NCBI GenBank assembly: GCA_022376515.1
Contig: WTXI01000007.1
Span: 930,001 to 994,000, forward strand
DNA: 64,000 nt
Direction of reading: 5' to 3'
Origin: Lactifluus volemus
Taxonomy: Eukaryota; Basidiomycota; Agaricomycetes; Russulales; Russulaceae
A program made the translations under genes and the position numbers. Below are positions 49,486 through 59,897 of the stretch, piece after piece (the stretch's first letter is position 1; each line of letters starts with the position of its first letter). The notes beneath the pieces are model-generated. The model worked only from the letters and a program-made list of their open reading frames with translations. It was not told the DNA's origin and did not search any database.

Positions 49486-49897
49486 GCGATGGTCGGAGTT
49501 ACCGTTCCCAAAGGGGATAGACGGTGGCAGATGGGTTAATGACGATGTGTAGGTTCAACCGCAACACGGGCGCGAGTGTAATTGGAATGCAAGAGGTGCT
49601 CGCCTTCCAAGGACACTCGTGAGAGGTTGAACTAAGGTTCGAGGGCGGACGCGGGGTGAGAAGTGGGGACTACTTCTCACAGCGCGTTCGTATTAGGGTT
49701 CAGGCGTCTGGGGACTTGTTGCACGGAAATGGAACAAGTTCACAGATGTCTGATCGTGGCGCGAAGTACCTAGATCAAGGTACGAAGAGGGGATTCACAA
49801 GAAGAGAGGAGGAGATGCGATGCGAGTGTGAGCAGGAGACAATGAACTGCGATTCTAGACGAAGCTGAAGCTGGGGCTTTAGCTCGTCTACAAGGCC

Positions 49898-49905
49898 CTA
49901 TTTAT
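49898..49905 (-). promoter_or_regulatory. TATA-like box in the solo LTR
   Basis: ATAAATAG on the minus strand, 76 bp downstream of the nearest TGASTCA site and upstream of the pol coding region. The spacing is what a U3 promoter would show. Confidence 0.5.
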
Positions 49906-49980
49906 GCGTACAGAGGGCCAGCCAACTATCCTACAAAGGTCACAGTACAGTAGCGAAGTCAAGACTATTGACTAAGGACC

Positions 49981-50079
49981 TGAGTCAGTTCTGATGACTC
50001 AAGAACTGACTCAGTGCGTCTGACTCAAGATCTGAGTCAAGAACGCTGACTCAAGATTTGAGTCATGATCCCTGAGTCA
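49981..50079. promoter_or_regulatory. Array of eight TGASTCA (Gcn4/AP-1-type) sites
   Basis: Eight exact matches to TGA(C/G)TCA, starting at 49981, 49995, 50007, 50021, 50033, 50047, 50059 and 50073. Spacings alternate 14, 12, 14, 12, 14, 12, 14, giving a 26-bp repeating pair. The sequence between the sites is only partly conserved, so the sites look maintained rather than a simple recent tandem copy. In fungi this is the core motif bound by Gcn4/Cpc1-type bZIP regulators of amino-acid starvation. Confidence 0.85.
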
Positions 50080-50225
50080 AATACACGTCCAAAATGGCGA
50101 TGCACAGCCCCTAGAAGCGGAACAGAAGGGGCTGGCCAAGGAAAGGGATCCTAGGTCACAACACAAGTCGAAAATCAGACGGAAAACAGTAAGAAATGGG
50201 CCGGGCGGCCCGCATAACCGTAACA

Positions 50226-50580
50226 CTGGGGCTAAGCCGAGCAGTTTCGAAAAAATTGCAATATAGCTTCAAATAAAATAGCTAAAAATCTGAAAATATT
50301 TGAGCATATAGATCTCCCCGAAAGCCGAGGGGTCTTCTGCCACCACTAAGCAATCTGTGTAGCCAGTGAAGAGGTATTTGACCGGCTACGAAATAAGCCG
50401 ATTTTTGGCTTATTTCGTAGCCGGTCAAATACCTCTTCACTGGCTACACAGATTGCTTAGTGGTGGCAGAAGACCCCTCGGCTTTCGGGGAGATCTATAT
50501 GCTCAAATATTTTCAGATTTTTAGCTATTTTATTTGAAGCTATATTGCAATTTTTTCGAAACTGCTCGGCTTAGCCCCAG
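50226..50580. repeat. Perfect inverted repeat, 174-bp arms with a 7-nt loop
   Basis: Left arm 50226-50399 and right arm 50407-50580 are exact reverse complements by base-by-base reading, separated by GATTTTT. It carries no coding sequence and lies five bases past the gag-protease stop codon. A transcript of either strand would fold into a long, fully paired hairpin. No convincing target duplication is visible at its outer ends, so its class (foldback or MITE-like element, or replication-born palindrome) is open. Confidence 0.93.
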
Positions 50581-50585
50581 CAACA

Positions 50586-52037
50586 CTATGCTAGCGCGAC
50601 AACATTTGTGGGCGTGAGATCATCTCCTTCAGCGGGGAAAGATTCGACAATGGCAAGGTGTGCGGATGCGAGGGGAATCGTGTGGATATGCATGAGATAC
50701 AGGTTGAGATGGCGCTGACCTTCGCAGATGACATTTCCGCTTGGGTCGTAAATATGGCAGCCTTGTCCGATAAAACGAACGTCGGCACCGCAATCAGTAA
50801 GGTGAGAGACGGACAGCAAGTTCCCGTGCAACTCCGGGACATGGAGGACGTTTTGGAGGACCACTTCGTTCCATTGCTTCCCAGCCCGCATTCGGACGTG
50901 AACGCGACCCTGGCCGACGCCATGGATGGCACTATTATCACCCAGGACGACGGGGATATCTTTAGCAAGGGTAGAGTATTGCTGGAACCAGTTGCGGTTA
51001 GAACACATGGTGCGGGACGCTCCGGAGTCCATAATCCAGGAGTGATGATGGGGGGATTGGCTGCTCGCGTTCGACTGTGCGCGGAACACGTGGACAGTGC
51101 GAACGGTCTCGTCCGAGGCTGGCTCGTCTGCGGAGGCAATTTTCGCCGTTGCGGCTGGCGTCGCGGTCGCTGGCTTTGCGCTGTTAGCTGCGGCTGCCTT
51201 GGCCTCCTGCTCCTTCTTCAATTTCCGACACTCGCTCACGTCATGGCCCGAGATCTTGCAGTGAGTGCAGTACTTCTTGGACTTGTCCTCCTGCTTCCCT
51301 TTACCCTTCCCTTTCCCCTTTTTAGCGGTCTTGCCCGATTTGGCGAAGAACGCGGTGGCGGCCATCCCGGACTCATGAACTCGACGCTGCTCATCACGGA
51401 TGATTTGTGATTTGGTATATTCAATGTCGATGTTATCACGGGTGGATAGGATAGTCTTAAGGGTGGATAAGGAAGGTGGGAGCGCCCCGATAATGGTGTG
51501 CGCGATGATGCGATCATCGAGGGCAAGGCCGAGAGCGGTAATAGTGCGGGCAGAGCGGATGAGGGAATTTATCTGGGGCTCGAGCGGTTCGGTATCGAGG
51601 AGCTGACGACGGAAGACATCGTCGATCAGGTGGGTAACCTTCTGCTCCCCTTTACCTTCGTAACGCTCAGCGAGTCGGTCCCAGGTAATTTTTGCAGATT
51701 TGGTGTCAAGGACTGAGTTCAGGGGTTCATCTGTCATGGCCATAACGAGATGCATTCGCGCGCTCTCGTTTTTGACATTCCAGGCAGCGGCACCAACAGG
51801 ATCGGCTACCGGATCTGGCTTGGCAGAGGATCCGTCAACGACTGACCATAGATCGTGAAAGGTGAAGACGGTTTCGACACGGCACTTCCAAAACGCGTAG
51901 TTGCTGCCGTCCATTTCGAGAAGGGGAAGGTTCAGCAAGTGTGGTGGTTTACCCGGAGCAGCCTGTGAGGTTGTCGCGGCCCCTGCGGGAGGAGCATTGC
52001 CGCCTTGTGACGGGGACGTCTGCGTAGAGGTAGACAT
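50586..52037 (-). CDS. Copia gag and protease
   Basis: 483 codons. The gag part contains LEMDGSNYAFWKCRVETVF and RLAERYEGKGEQKVTHLIDD. It is followed by a Lys-rich stretch and a CCHC zinc knuckle (CTHCKISGHDVSEC). The aspartic protease has the active site IMDSGASRTMC and the flap-region sequence VVLGDNSAIHGVGQGRV. The frame ends with TAG just before the palindrome. In a typical copia element gag and pol are one frame, so this stop probably reflects the insertion or a programmed arrangement. Confidence 0.93.
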   Translation of the reverse strand: MSTSTQTSPSQGGNAPPAGAATTSQAAPGKPPHLLNLPLLEMDGSNYAFWKCRVETVFTFHDLWSVVDGSSAKPDPVADPVGAAAWNVKNESARMHLVMAMTDEPLNSVLDTKSAKITWDRLAERYEGKGEQKVTHLIDDVFRRQLLDTEPLEPQINSLIRSARTITALGLALDDRIIAHTIIGALPPSLSTLKTILSTRDNIDIEYTKSQIIRDEQRRVHESGMAATAFFAKSGKTAKKGKGKGKGKQEDKSKKYCTHCKISGHDVSECRKLKKEQEAKAAAANSAKPATATPAATAKIASADEPASDETVRTVHVFRAQSNASSQSPHHHSWIMDSGASRTMCSNRNWFQQYSTLAKDIPVVLGDNSAIHGVGQGRVHVRMRAGKQWNEVVLQNVLHVPELHGNLLSVSHLTDCGADVRFIGQGCHIYDPSGNVICEGQRHLNLYLMHIHTIPLASAHLAIVESFPAEGDDLTPTNVVALA

Positions 52038-52106
52038 AGTATTGCAAATTCGAAAGTGGTGCGCGCGTGATGTCTGTCAGAGCTTCAAAGCTCAGGTCTC
52101 ATAATC

Positions 52107-52530
52107 TATTGGACGACAGATCAATGCTGAGGCTCAGTCAGAAAGAGAAAAGACTATATTATCTACCTATTGGACGACAGATCAATGCTGAGGCTAGGTA
52201 GATAGTAAGTAACTTAGAAGTGAAGTAAATAGTGATAAGATACTAACCTCAGTCAGAAAGAGAAAAGACTGAGGTGTGCGGAACACAGAAGTTACAGTAC
52301 TTATGCTAGAAGGTAACTGAGATAATTAGTAGACTAATATTGAAGCAATAAAAGGTGGAACGCTATGTGAAACGAAGGGATCGGGGCAATATGATGAAAC
52401 GTAGATAACGACTGTCCAAAATCAGTAATCTGTCCGAAACTGGTATCACCGGGTATAAGCGGTCACACGTCACGTAACGTGTCACCGCGCGTTGGCTCGA
52501 CTTACGCTCTGCGAGGCTGCGCTTCCAACA
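52107..52530 (-). repeat. 5' LTR of the copia element (right end in window)
   Basis: Matches 46008-46431 over all 424 bp. The element's transcript would start here and run toward lower coordinates, away from the NTPase exon on the other side. Confidence 0.93.
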
Positions 52531-55500
52531 CAGGCGTTCCAAGTCAGCTAACAGGAAGAAGGCTAGGGTTGGGCCAGAGTATTCTTACCACACTCCTTCT
52601 GCTGGTCCGTCTCTCGTTTCCGAAGAACAAATGCAAGTCGGCTCCCCAGTTCCAGCAGACGATCTTGATATCGCATCAATGGATACCAGTCCCTCGGCTC
52701 GACTTTTTTCACTTGACCTGCCCTCACGTGTAAAGAGATACATGGAACAACATTCCAGAAGCAAAGATTATACAGTGCTTCATGCATATATTGATGGTCT
52801 GCACTTAGACAATGATGCCCCTCAAAATATTGTCTCCTTGGATGTCTTTAAGCAGAACGTCACCCGCAAAAATTCATCCGATTTTCGGAACCTAGTAAAC
52901 AAGGCAGTGACGGAGAAGGACTGGGAGAATGTGATTACCCATGGTATGTGTCTTGCTCTTTCGTCATGACGAACCTAGTTTATACATTACTTCTTTTCTG
53001 AGATGTATTTTGGACAGAACTACCCGCTGACCCTCTCAGCCGTGAGCTTCGTTTCTGTTATACAACCTATCGAAACGGTCGATAATTATGTTACATTTCC
53101 CCAGACTTCGACTTCGACTCGTCACGGCAACTTCAAGTTGAAGGCAAGTCCAACTGAATATGTAGATGTGGCAGTGAACCTAATGCTTACTTAGCTGTTG
53201 AGCGATCTTGGACCTCAACCTTTGCTTGTCGTGAGGTGGTGGAGAGACTTGAAGAGCACGTTCGAAACCAAATCAAAGCCCCTCATCTGCATGCACGCTA
53301 CTGTTCGATTATCCAGTCATCTGGAATGGGAAAGTCGTGCCTCCTAGATGAATTTTCGAAACTACACTTCGTCATCCCCGTGAATTTGCGAGCGAGTACC
53401 AGTGGTGAGTCTCGTACCTTTTCTACACTCATGGTCTGTTATATCCATCATCTAGGATACCCTCCCCCTGATGTTGCTGTTCGTGACTTTCTTACGCCAT
53501 TCAACAACAGATATGAAGATGAACATTGGCAAGAAACATCCTATTCCCGAGCATCTCACTTCCTATTCTCATTATTCATCCATACCAAGGATGTGGTTGT
53601 CCGTTTTGGTGCTGAGGAGAAGAAAGATTGCGTTAAGCGGTTCAGGGAATTTATGTCTAAGGGACAAAGGTTTGGTCATGTGGGGTATAACAGGTGGAAA
53701 TTTTACAATGACGTTGTTACTCGGGCCAAGATGGTATGCTGGACTCTCTTCATCACTTTTATCCTTTTCTTAATCATTTCTTTTAAAGGACTTTGATGAT
53801 AAAGCGATTACAACTCCGGACCGACAAAAATTACAGGATGCATTTGAAGAGCTTCGAGAATGCATATGTATTCAGGAGCCTTCAAGAAAATCAACAACTG
53901 TGGACGTCTTCATCATGTTTGATGAAGCCCATTCTTTGACAACACTTTGGCCCAACTGTGGTGGACTGTCCAATTTCACAGAACTCCAACGAGCTCTTAC
54001 GATTTTTTCGTGGTCCTCACTATTCACATTCTTTCTCTCCACCACTGGGAAGATCTCCCAATCTATGCCACCTGCTTACCAAACACCTCGGCAACCTCGC
54101 GCATTCATTGAGCTTGGGTTTGACCAACTCATGACGGATCGCAGGATTCCTGACAGATATCCAACACTGGAAGCCGTCACGTCCTTGGAATGCATTTCCC
54201 ACATGGGAAGACCTTTGTAAGTCTCACACCCTATTGCCTTCTTCCATCAGTTTCTCATAGATATTTAGGTGGGGCACGATGTATGACCATGGCGACATAT
54301 CTGTCCACAATAAAATTCTCTTGTTTGCGATTCAGAAATTACTTGGCAGTAATGAAGGCGTTGCTCGCTCAGAAGCCCAGGAATATGCTATTCTGTCCCA
54401 GCGCTTGGCTCTGGATATCAATTCCGCAGCATATGTCTCGGTACCCTCGACGTCTATTCGTGAAAAGACTTTGGATCAGATAGCGAATCACATGCAAGTT
54501 TGCGTGGAGATTGGTGAAGAAAATGAAAATATACGAGGCATTGCCGCCTCAGAACCTATTCTCTCGGAGGCCGCCTCGATCATCATGAGGAATACGGACT
54601 TCCAATGGCTCAATACCCTTCGAACAATTGTACCTGCTTTCTCCGTTAATGTCGGTGATCGTGGAGAACTCTTGGTTGCTGCCTTTCTTACACAGGCTCG
54701 TGACATGGCGATATCACTGAAGCCCAGCCTTCCTCCACCAGAGTGTTGTTCTCACTTCTTGGTGAAAGACCTATTCAAGTCTCTCTTTTTTGAGAAGACT
54801 TTCAAATCAATGTTCCAAAGCATCCCCTCGATATGTCTATCAACAAGCAAAAAGCTGAGGTTCAAAAAGGTTGCTGCTGTGGCTCACATGCACTTCAACC
54901 ATTTTATAAAAGCTCAAGAGCAAAAAGTCACATCGCATCAATATCTACTTGGATTCATAGCAAGGGGTGCGGCCGTGTTAGGTGCGAACGGCCAACCGGG
55001 CTTCGACGCCGTACTCCCTTACCTTTTCGAAACCACCAACCTCGACATAAGCAAGCTTGGATTCATCATCATTCGAGTAGAGAACGATGGGAACAATAGT
55101 GAACCTGATGCTGATATGTTCCTAAAAATGGATCCGTTCACCTGTGGCCTGCTGGACAAATTAGATGTTGATGGATGTTTCCGCATCCCCATTATCCGCA
55201 TCGTCTTTTCCCTTCGTGGTGAAGGGGCTGTTGTCACCCCTATGAGGTACTCAACACCATCGGAGGGTGCCAGTTTGGACAACTTTGATGAGCGAGGAGA
55301 GCCACGGTTTGTAGCTTATGACTTTTGGTGTTCTGGGATTGGCCCAGACCTTCTTCAACCAGTCGGGAATGCACATGCGCAGTGGGCAGGATTGCTGAAG
55401 CCAGGAGGCCCATGGCGTTCCTTCTATGATTCTTCACCAGCACCTGATGAACTGCGTTCCCAATTTCCTATGGGGTCTTGTGAAGAATCCCATTGGAAGC

Positions 55501-55535
55501 GTTGGTTGCGAGTTGTGAAAGAGCGGGAAATATAG
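52531..55535 (+). pseudogene. P-loop NTPase with nuclease-like C-terminus, copy C, split by copia
   Basis: Resumes the coding sequence begun at 45992 (first bases are the CAGGC duplication). The frame stays open across introns: RNLVNKAVTEKDWENVITHG, Walker A SSGMGKSCLLDEF, Walker B DVFIMFDEAHSL and the C-terminus ending VVKEREI. One short deletion removes about a dozen residues near 54070-54090 (between SMPP and TPRQPRAF). The nuclease-like motif reads FIIIRVEN, with Glu where copy A has Lys. Apart from the 6.5-kb insertion this was an open gene, so loss is very recent. An internal ATG (52631) could start a shortened product lacking only the basic N-terminus. Confidence 0.8.
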
Positions 55536-57445
55536 GCCTCTTATGCTTTAATAGACACATGTACGGTAGGTTACACCGGCAGTCTCCTCCATATATTTGG
55601 TGCTTTTTTTGTATATATCTCTTTTATGTGAATCGCCCATCTGCAACCAACTCGAGCCCCTTTTCCCACCCATCTGCGAACTCCGTCGCATTGTTTGCCT
55701 TCAGTACTCTTCTGACCGTCGGCGTCAATTTAGTCAGCCACCGCGACATTCCCTCTGCCCTCTCACGACGACCTCCTCTTTCTCGCCCTTGTTTGCGGGG
55801 TCTTGTCAACCGTCTTGTCAACACTGATGACTTGGCTTGGCGGTCCGGATTCCGCCTACCTCTCTCCTGTGCTTTTGTGACTCCTTCTCCCAGCCCACAA
55901 AGCTGCTACTTCGAGGGAAACGTTGTCATCGTCACTCGGCAACATCACCTCCTCGTTGACCCTGTCACAATCTTCATTGACTAGCTCCGCGTGACTCACT
56001 TGCTTAATCTGCCTCACCTCGCGCAATCCGGAAAGACTTAAGTCGTTCGCGCCGTACTCATCCGCATTCGCTAAATCCCTTTCTCCAGAATTGTCACACC
56101 CTGACGGCGGAGTGTCCGGATCGAGAACGTTCTGTTTTTCGACTGAATGGTGTATGTGGAGAACCCTTGGTGTCGGCGACAGGGACGTCGACCAGCAAGG
56201 TAAGAGAGCGTCAGCAAATCTAATGCGCGGACAAAACCCCATTAAAGGACAGGGGAACACGATGACGTACGATGCCAGCTTGATAGGTGGAGTGGTTGAC
56301 GAGATCCCAGGACACGATCACGACAGCAGGATTGATATCGGAATGAATGAATGACCATCAATTGGGAAAGATAGCGAGTCCCGGCTTACCTGTGCTTGCT
56401 AATGGACTTGTCAGCAGGCGGCCACGACGCAGCGTGTGTGAATGAAGCCTGTGGGGTTCTTCAACCGTTTCCTCGTGACGTAACCAGCAATGTGCTCCAC
56501 ACGTGGGTCCCAAACGTATGGTGTATGATGGTAATGATGATGCTGATGCTGATGAATGGAAGCGAAGGTTGACGGCGCGGTGATCCGCGACCGACTATAT
56601 CCAAACCGAGAGCTCCTCGGCATCGGCATCGGCATTGTGATAGGAACAACTTGAAGTAATGAGGGACTTCAGGCAAAGGAGAGTACCCGACGGGCATTAT
56701 GACGAAGACGTTTACGACTCCAACCGGCTCTCCGTGGTCAACAGAAGCTTTTCGGAAGATGGCAACCAATATCGCGTACCGTCTGACAGCATCTACACTT
56801 GAAGCTCTCAAACCATGCTAAGTAACTTTGCCGTGACAGACTGCTCAGGGCACGCGCCGCGTTTCGACCGCCAGAAGAGAGGTTCAACCGACATCAGTGT
56901 TTTGTGTTTGAGCACGGCGTGATATGGTTTTTATTTTAGGTCCTCTTGGGATTTATTGGGGGGGTTTTTTTTTTTTTCAATTTTGGAGAGATCGCGGTCA
57001 CCTATCACCGGGCCTCGCCTCGTGGTCTTGTAAAGTCAAAACAAGAGATATATGTCCCCACGAGTACCATACAGCGTAGCAGTTAACAATCCTAAAGTTC
57101 GGTCCATAGGACCAACTAGAATGCTTCCAATACGTAGAGTGCGAACTGTACCGAGAAGGGCATGACGAGGAAACAAAGGATACACACGAATTTAAATTAA
57201 AAAAAAGAACAAGAACTATCAAGGATGGTCATGAAACGAAACCACACCACAGTCCTGGGAAGAGAGAGGTGTAACGAAATTGTCTAGCAGAGAATGGGCT
57301 GCCGAAGTATTGGGCGGGGAGTAGCGTCCTTTGTCACCGAGTGGTGAGTCGAGTTAGGGGTTACTAGTAATAGGTTGGCGCGGGAGGGTAATAACTGGAA
57401 CAGAGGAAATTAGAGGCATCGAATGAATGTGGATCAACCCGGCAC
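55536..57445. other. Intergenic region with weak minus-strand ORFs
   Basis: Begins with the copy C 3' flank. Minus-strand open stretches at 55856-56260 and 56411-56811 (the latter with a His-rich patch and VWDPRVEHIAGYVTR) could be exons of one small gene, but no domain or consistent splice model was found. A GA/poly-T tract lies at 56959-56978. A patch at 56005-56042 matches 44112-44150. Confidence 0.35.
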
Positions 57446-57601
57446 TTACATCTTGGACGGGTGAGGCTTTTCGCCCCTGTTGACATGCTCTGGTGCGTCA
57501 CGCATTATCTTTGCCTGTTTCAGGGCACGCGGAGGCAGAGCAGCGGCAACGTTCAGAACGAGCATGAGGAGGGCCATGGTCACCAAGCCGAGCTTATACA
57601 T
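57446..57601 (-). CDS. Candidate small secreted peptide
   Basis: 51 residues starting MYKLGLVTMALLMLVLNVAA, a good signal peptide with predicted cleavage near AAA|LPPR. The mature part is about 30 residues, basic and proline-containing (RALKQAKIMRDAPEHVNRGE), ending PSKM. There are no cysteines and no CAAX box, so it is neither a typical cysteine-rich effector nor a lipopeptide pheromone precursor. The frame is open further upstream, but the signal peptide argues for this ATG. A single small ORF with no known relative is weak evidence for a gene. Confidence 0.35.
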   Translation of the reverse strand: MYKLGLVTMALLMLVLNVAAALPPRALKQAKIMRDAPEHVNRGEKPHPSKM

Positions 57602-58510
57602 CTTGTACGGGTGGTAGTGACGTTGGCAGGAGGGGGGATGTTGCTTGTGCGATTTTTCCCTAGCCCAGCAGTTGAAAATAGGATGGCTTTTTAAGTCGGC
57701 ACGGTGCCAATACGAAACCCGGATATGCGAAAGAGTGCAGTGTCGTAACATGGTCGATAATAATAACCAGATATTGAAAGAAGTTGCGGTTTCATCGGTA
57801 AGCAAAGAAGATATATAAGATGGCGATTAGAGGGCGAAGTCTAGGCGAATGGCCCGGGAGATCGGAGAGTCCGATAACTTCGCGGCCTCAAGAGACAAAA
57901 AATCGTCATTTGCAGGGTCAGACCATAGGCGGACGACCTTTTTGAGGACTTCAATGGGGTAGGCGCTTTTGAGGCAGAAACATACATTACAGGGACTAGT
58001 TTATTCTGAGGGTGGAGAACTGCCAGCGATGCCAGGGCCAGATGATGTAGTGATGGCCTGTCCATCTTGTCACTCGGGGTTGCAGTTAGAACGGGGCTAT
58101 GATTTCTCGGAGAAAGGAAGCTTGAGATAAAAGAAACCAGCACTTTTACATGTGGCAGGACAACAGCCAAATCTCTTAAAGATCGCCAATGAGCTGTCAA
58201 TGAGATTGAAAGCGACCGAGGACTGGGAAGAATAAGATGAATCTGGCAGGGGACATCAGAGAAGAGCAAGGTGCCAGCCCGGGCTAGCCAAGGACGATCT
58301 GGAGCATCTATAATTCCGCGACCGTAGTCACACACGCCCCGCATTTTGCCATATGGACAAATGTCCTTGAGCATAAGAAGAAAGTCCCTCGGCCGTACTA
58401 GATTGCGGTGATAGAACCGCCCTAAACTCTGGCTCAACAAACAAAGCCAAACACGTGTCCTCTGGTTGCACACACGCACACAGTCACCGGCACTGGCAGT
58501 GTCTTTGTAA
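57602..58510. other. Intergenic region
   Basis: Upstream region of the small peptide ORF (minus) and of SF3B4 (plus). A minus-strand open stretch at 57841-58479 shows no recognisable features and probably occurs by chance. Confidence 0.4.
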
Positions 58511-59716
58511 ATGTCCCGACCGCAGGATGATCGGAATCAAGAAGCAACGGTCTACCTCGTAAGTTTTATATCGTTTGCCTCGTTCACTGGATCTAACTCT
58601 GTCCAGGGCAACCTCGATGAACGTTGCACCGATGCTCTCATTTGGGAACTTATGCTCCAGGCTGGTCCCGTCGGTGAAATTTCTCCTTTCTTTTATCCTT
58701 TGTTCATGCTTTCTCATCTAATGACCTTTAGTCAATGTACATCTACCCAAAGACCGAATCTCCATGGCACATCAAGGGTTTGGGTTCTGCGAGTTTTTGA
58801 CAGAAGAGGATGCCGAATACGCATGTAAGATCATGAATCAGATAAAGCTATGGGGAAAGCCCATAAGAGTTAACAAGGTGCGTGTCAGATCATTGACGTT
58901 CAATACCGTTCCTCGCTCAATCCCCTTACCCTCATCGCATAACGTAGGCTTCCTCTGATAAGAAGCAACTTGACGTTGGTGCAAACCTTTTCATTGGCTC
59001 ACTCGATGAAAATGTCGATGAGAGGCTGCTTTACGACACGTTCAGTGCGTTTGGTATGATGGCGACAACCGCAAAGGTACGCCGACCTATCGCACGCATG
59101 CCAAATGATGCGTGGTCTATCCCCTCGTTCGCTGATATTCCTTCAGATTGCGCGCGATCCGCAAACAGGGCAGTCGAAAGGTTACGGATTCGTGTCTTAC
59201 ACTGACTTTGAATCTGCCGATGCGGCTATTGAGTCCATGAATGGGCAGTTCCTTATGAACAAGCCCATCACGGTCCAGTATGCATTTAAAAAGGACGGAA
59301 AGGGTGAGCGTCATGGTACCGCCTCTGAACGACTCTTGGCGGCGCAGGCCAGAAAAAATAATGCACTCCCTCTGGCCTCGCGTCCGCCCCCGGTGGCTTA
59401 TGGTGGTGTCCAACCTGTACCCGGTGGCTTTTCTGGCCCCTACCAAGGCCAATTCGCTGGCGCACTCGCCACCGCCCCTCCGCCTCCGCCAGGGTTCAAC
59501 CCCGTGCCTATGCAAGCGCAGATGCAGCCTCCAACAGCGGTCCCTGTACCACCGATGAATATGGGTGTGCCTGCGGGGATGCCACCATCAGCACCACCAC
59601 CCGGTGGGGTGCCGATGTTCAACCCAGCACAGGGATACCCGCCGCCCCCGCCGCCTGGTTTTGCACCGATGGGAGGCGGTCCTATGATGTCAGCGCCACC
59701 TTATATGGGTCAATGA
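58511..59716 (+). CDS. HSH49: Splicing factor 3B subunit 4 (SF3B4/Hsh49)
   Basis: Component of the U2 snRNP SF3b complex that stabilises the branch-site interaction. Five exons (introns 58559-58606, 58674-58731, 58878-58947 and 59077-59146). It has two RRMs: RRM1 with [20 protein letters not shown] and [22 protein letters not shown]2 with [19 protein letters not shown] and [21 protein letters not shown] Pro/Gly/Met-rich C-terminus ([17 protein letters not shown]) follows, as in orthologues. Intact. Confidence 0.95.
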
Positions 59717-59897
59717 GGCATGGCCGTTATCTATACATATTATCCGAACGATGATACAAAATGCATCGGTATATACTCGGCTTTACTATGTAGACAGTTT
59801 TGTCTAGAGTCAGAGTGAATTCCAGGAGGTCATGTTTGCAATGTCCGGTGAGATGATCAGCCAGCGCTTGTTCATGTCCTCGCTAGTTAAGACCACC

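Larger units (their letters stand above)
49447..50225 (-). mobile_element. Solo LTR of a second retrotransposon, nested in the copia element
   Basis: 779 bp bounded by TGT..ACA ends (plus strand begins tgtctgtatc and ends ccgtaaca) and a perfect 5-bp duplication CTGGG. There is no coding sequence. On the minus strand it reads like an LTR promoter: an array of eight TGASTCA sites (50079-49981), a TATA-like ATAAATAG (49905-49898), then a transcribed portion running toward the pol gene. It interrupts the protease-integrase junction of the host copia element. A solo LTR arises when the two LTRs of a full element recombine. Confidence 0.85.
46008..52530 (-). mobile_element. Ty1/copia LTR retrotransposon, minus orientation
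   Basis: Element of 6,523 bp with 424-bp LTRs (46008-46431 and 52107-52530) that I read as identical base for base, and a perfect 5-bp target duplication CAGGC, so insertion is very recent. On the minus strand the order is 5' LTR, gag-protease (52037-50586), integrase-RT (49485-47560), RT-RNase H (47569-46439), a polypurine tract and the 3' LTR. This protease-integrase-RT-RNase H order defines the copia type. Two foreign insertions split protease from integrase: a 355-bp palindrome and a 779-bp solo LTR. A one-base shift lies in the RT. The LTR termini are TGTTGG and CCAATA rather than a symmetric TG..CA. The element sits in codon 5 of NTPase copy C. Confidence 0.95.

Noticed and set aside
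50226..50580. Palindrome as a terminator or CRISPR-like repeat
   Set aside because: It is far too long for a terminator hairpin, there is no repeat-spacer array, and this is a eukaryotic genome.
57446..57601. Basidiomycete lipopeptide pheromone precursor
   Set aside because: The peptide ends PSKM and has no C-terminal CAAX box, while it has a classical signal peptide that pheromone precursors lack.
57841..58479. Minus-strand frame of 212 codons
   Set aside because: Low information content, no domain, and it overlaps the likely promoter of SF3B4.
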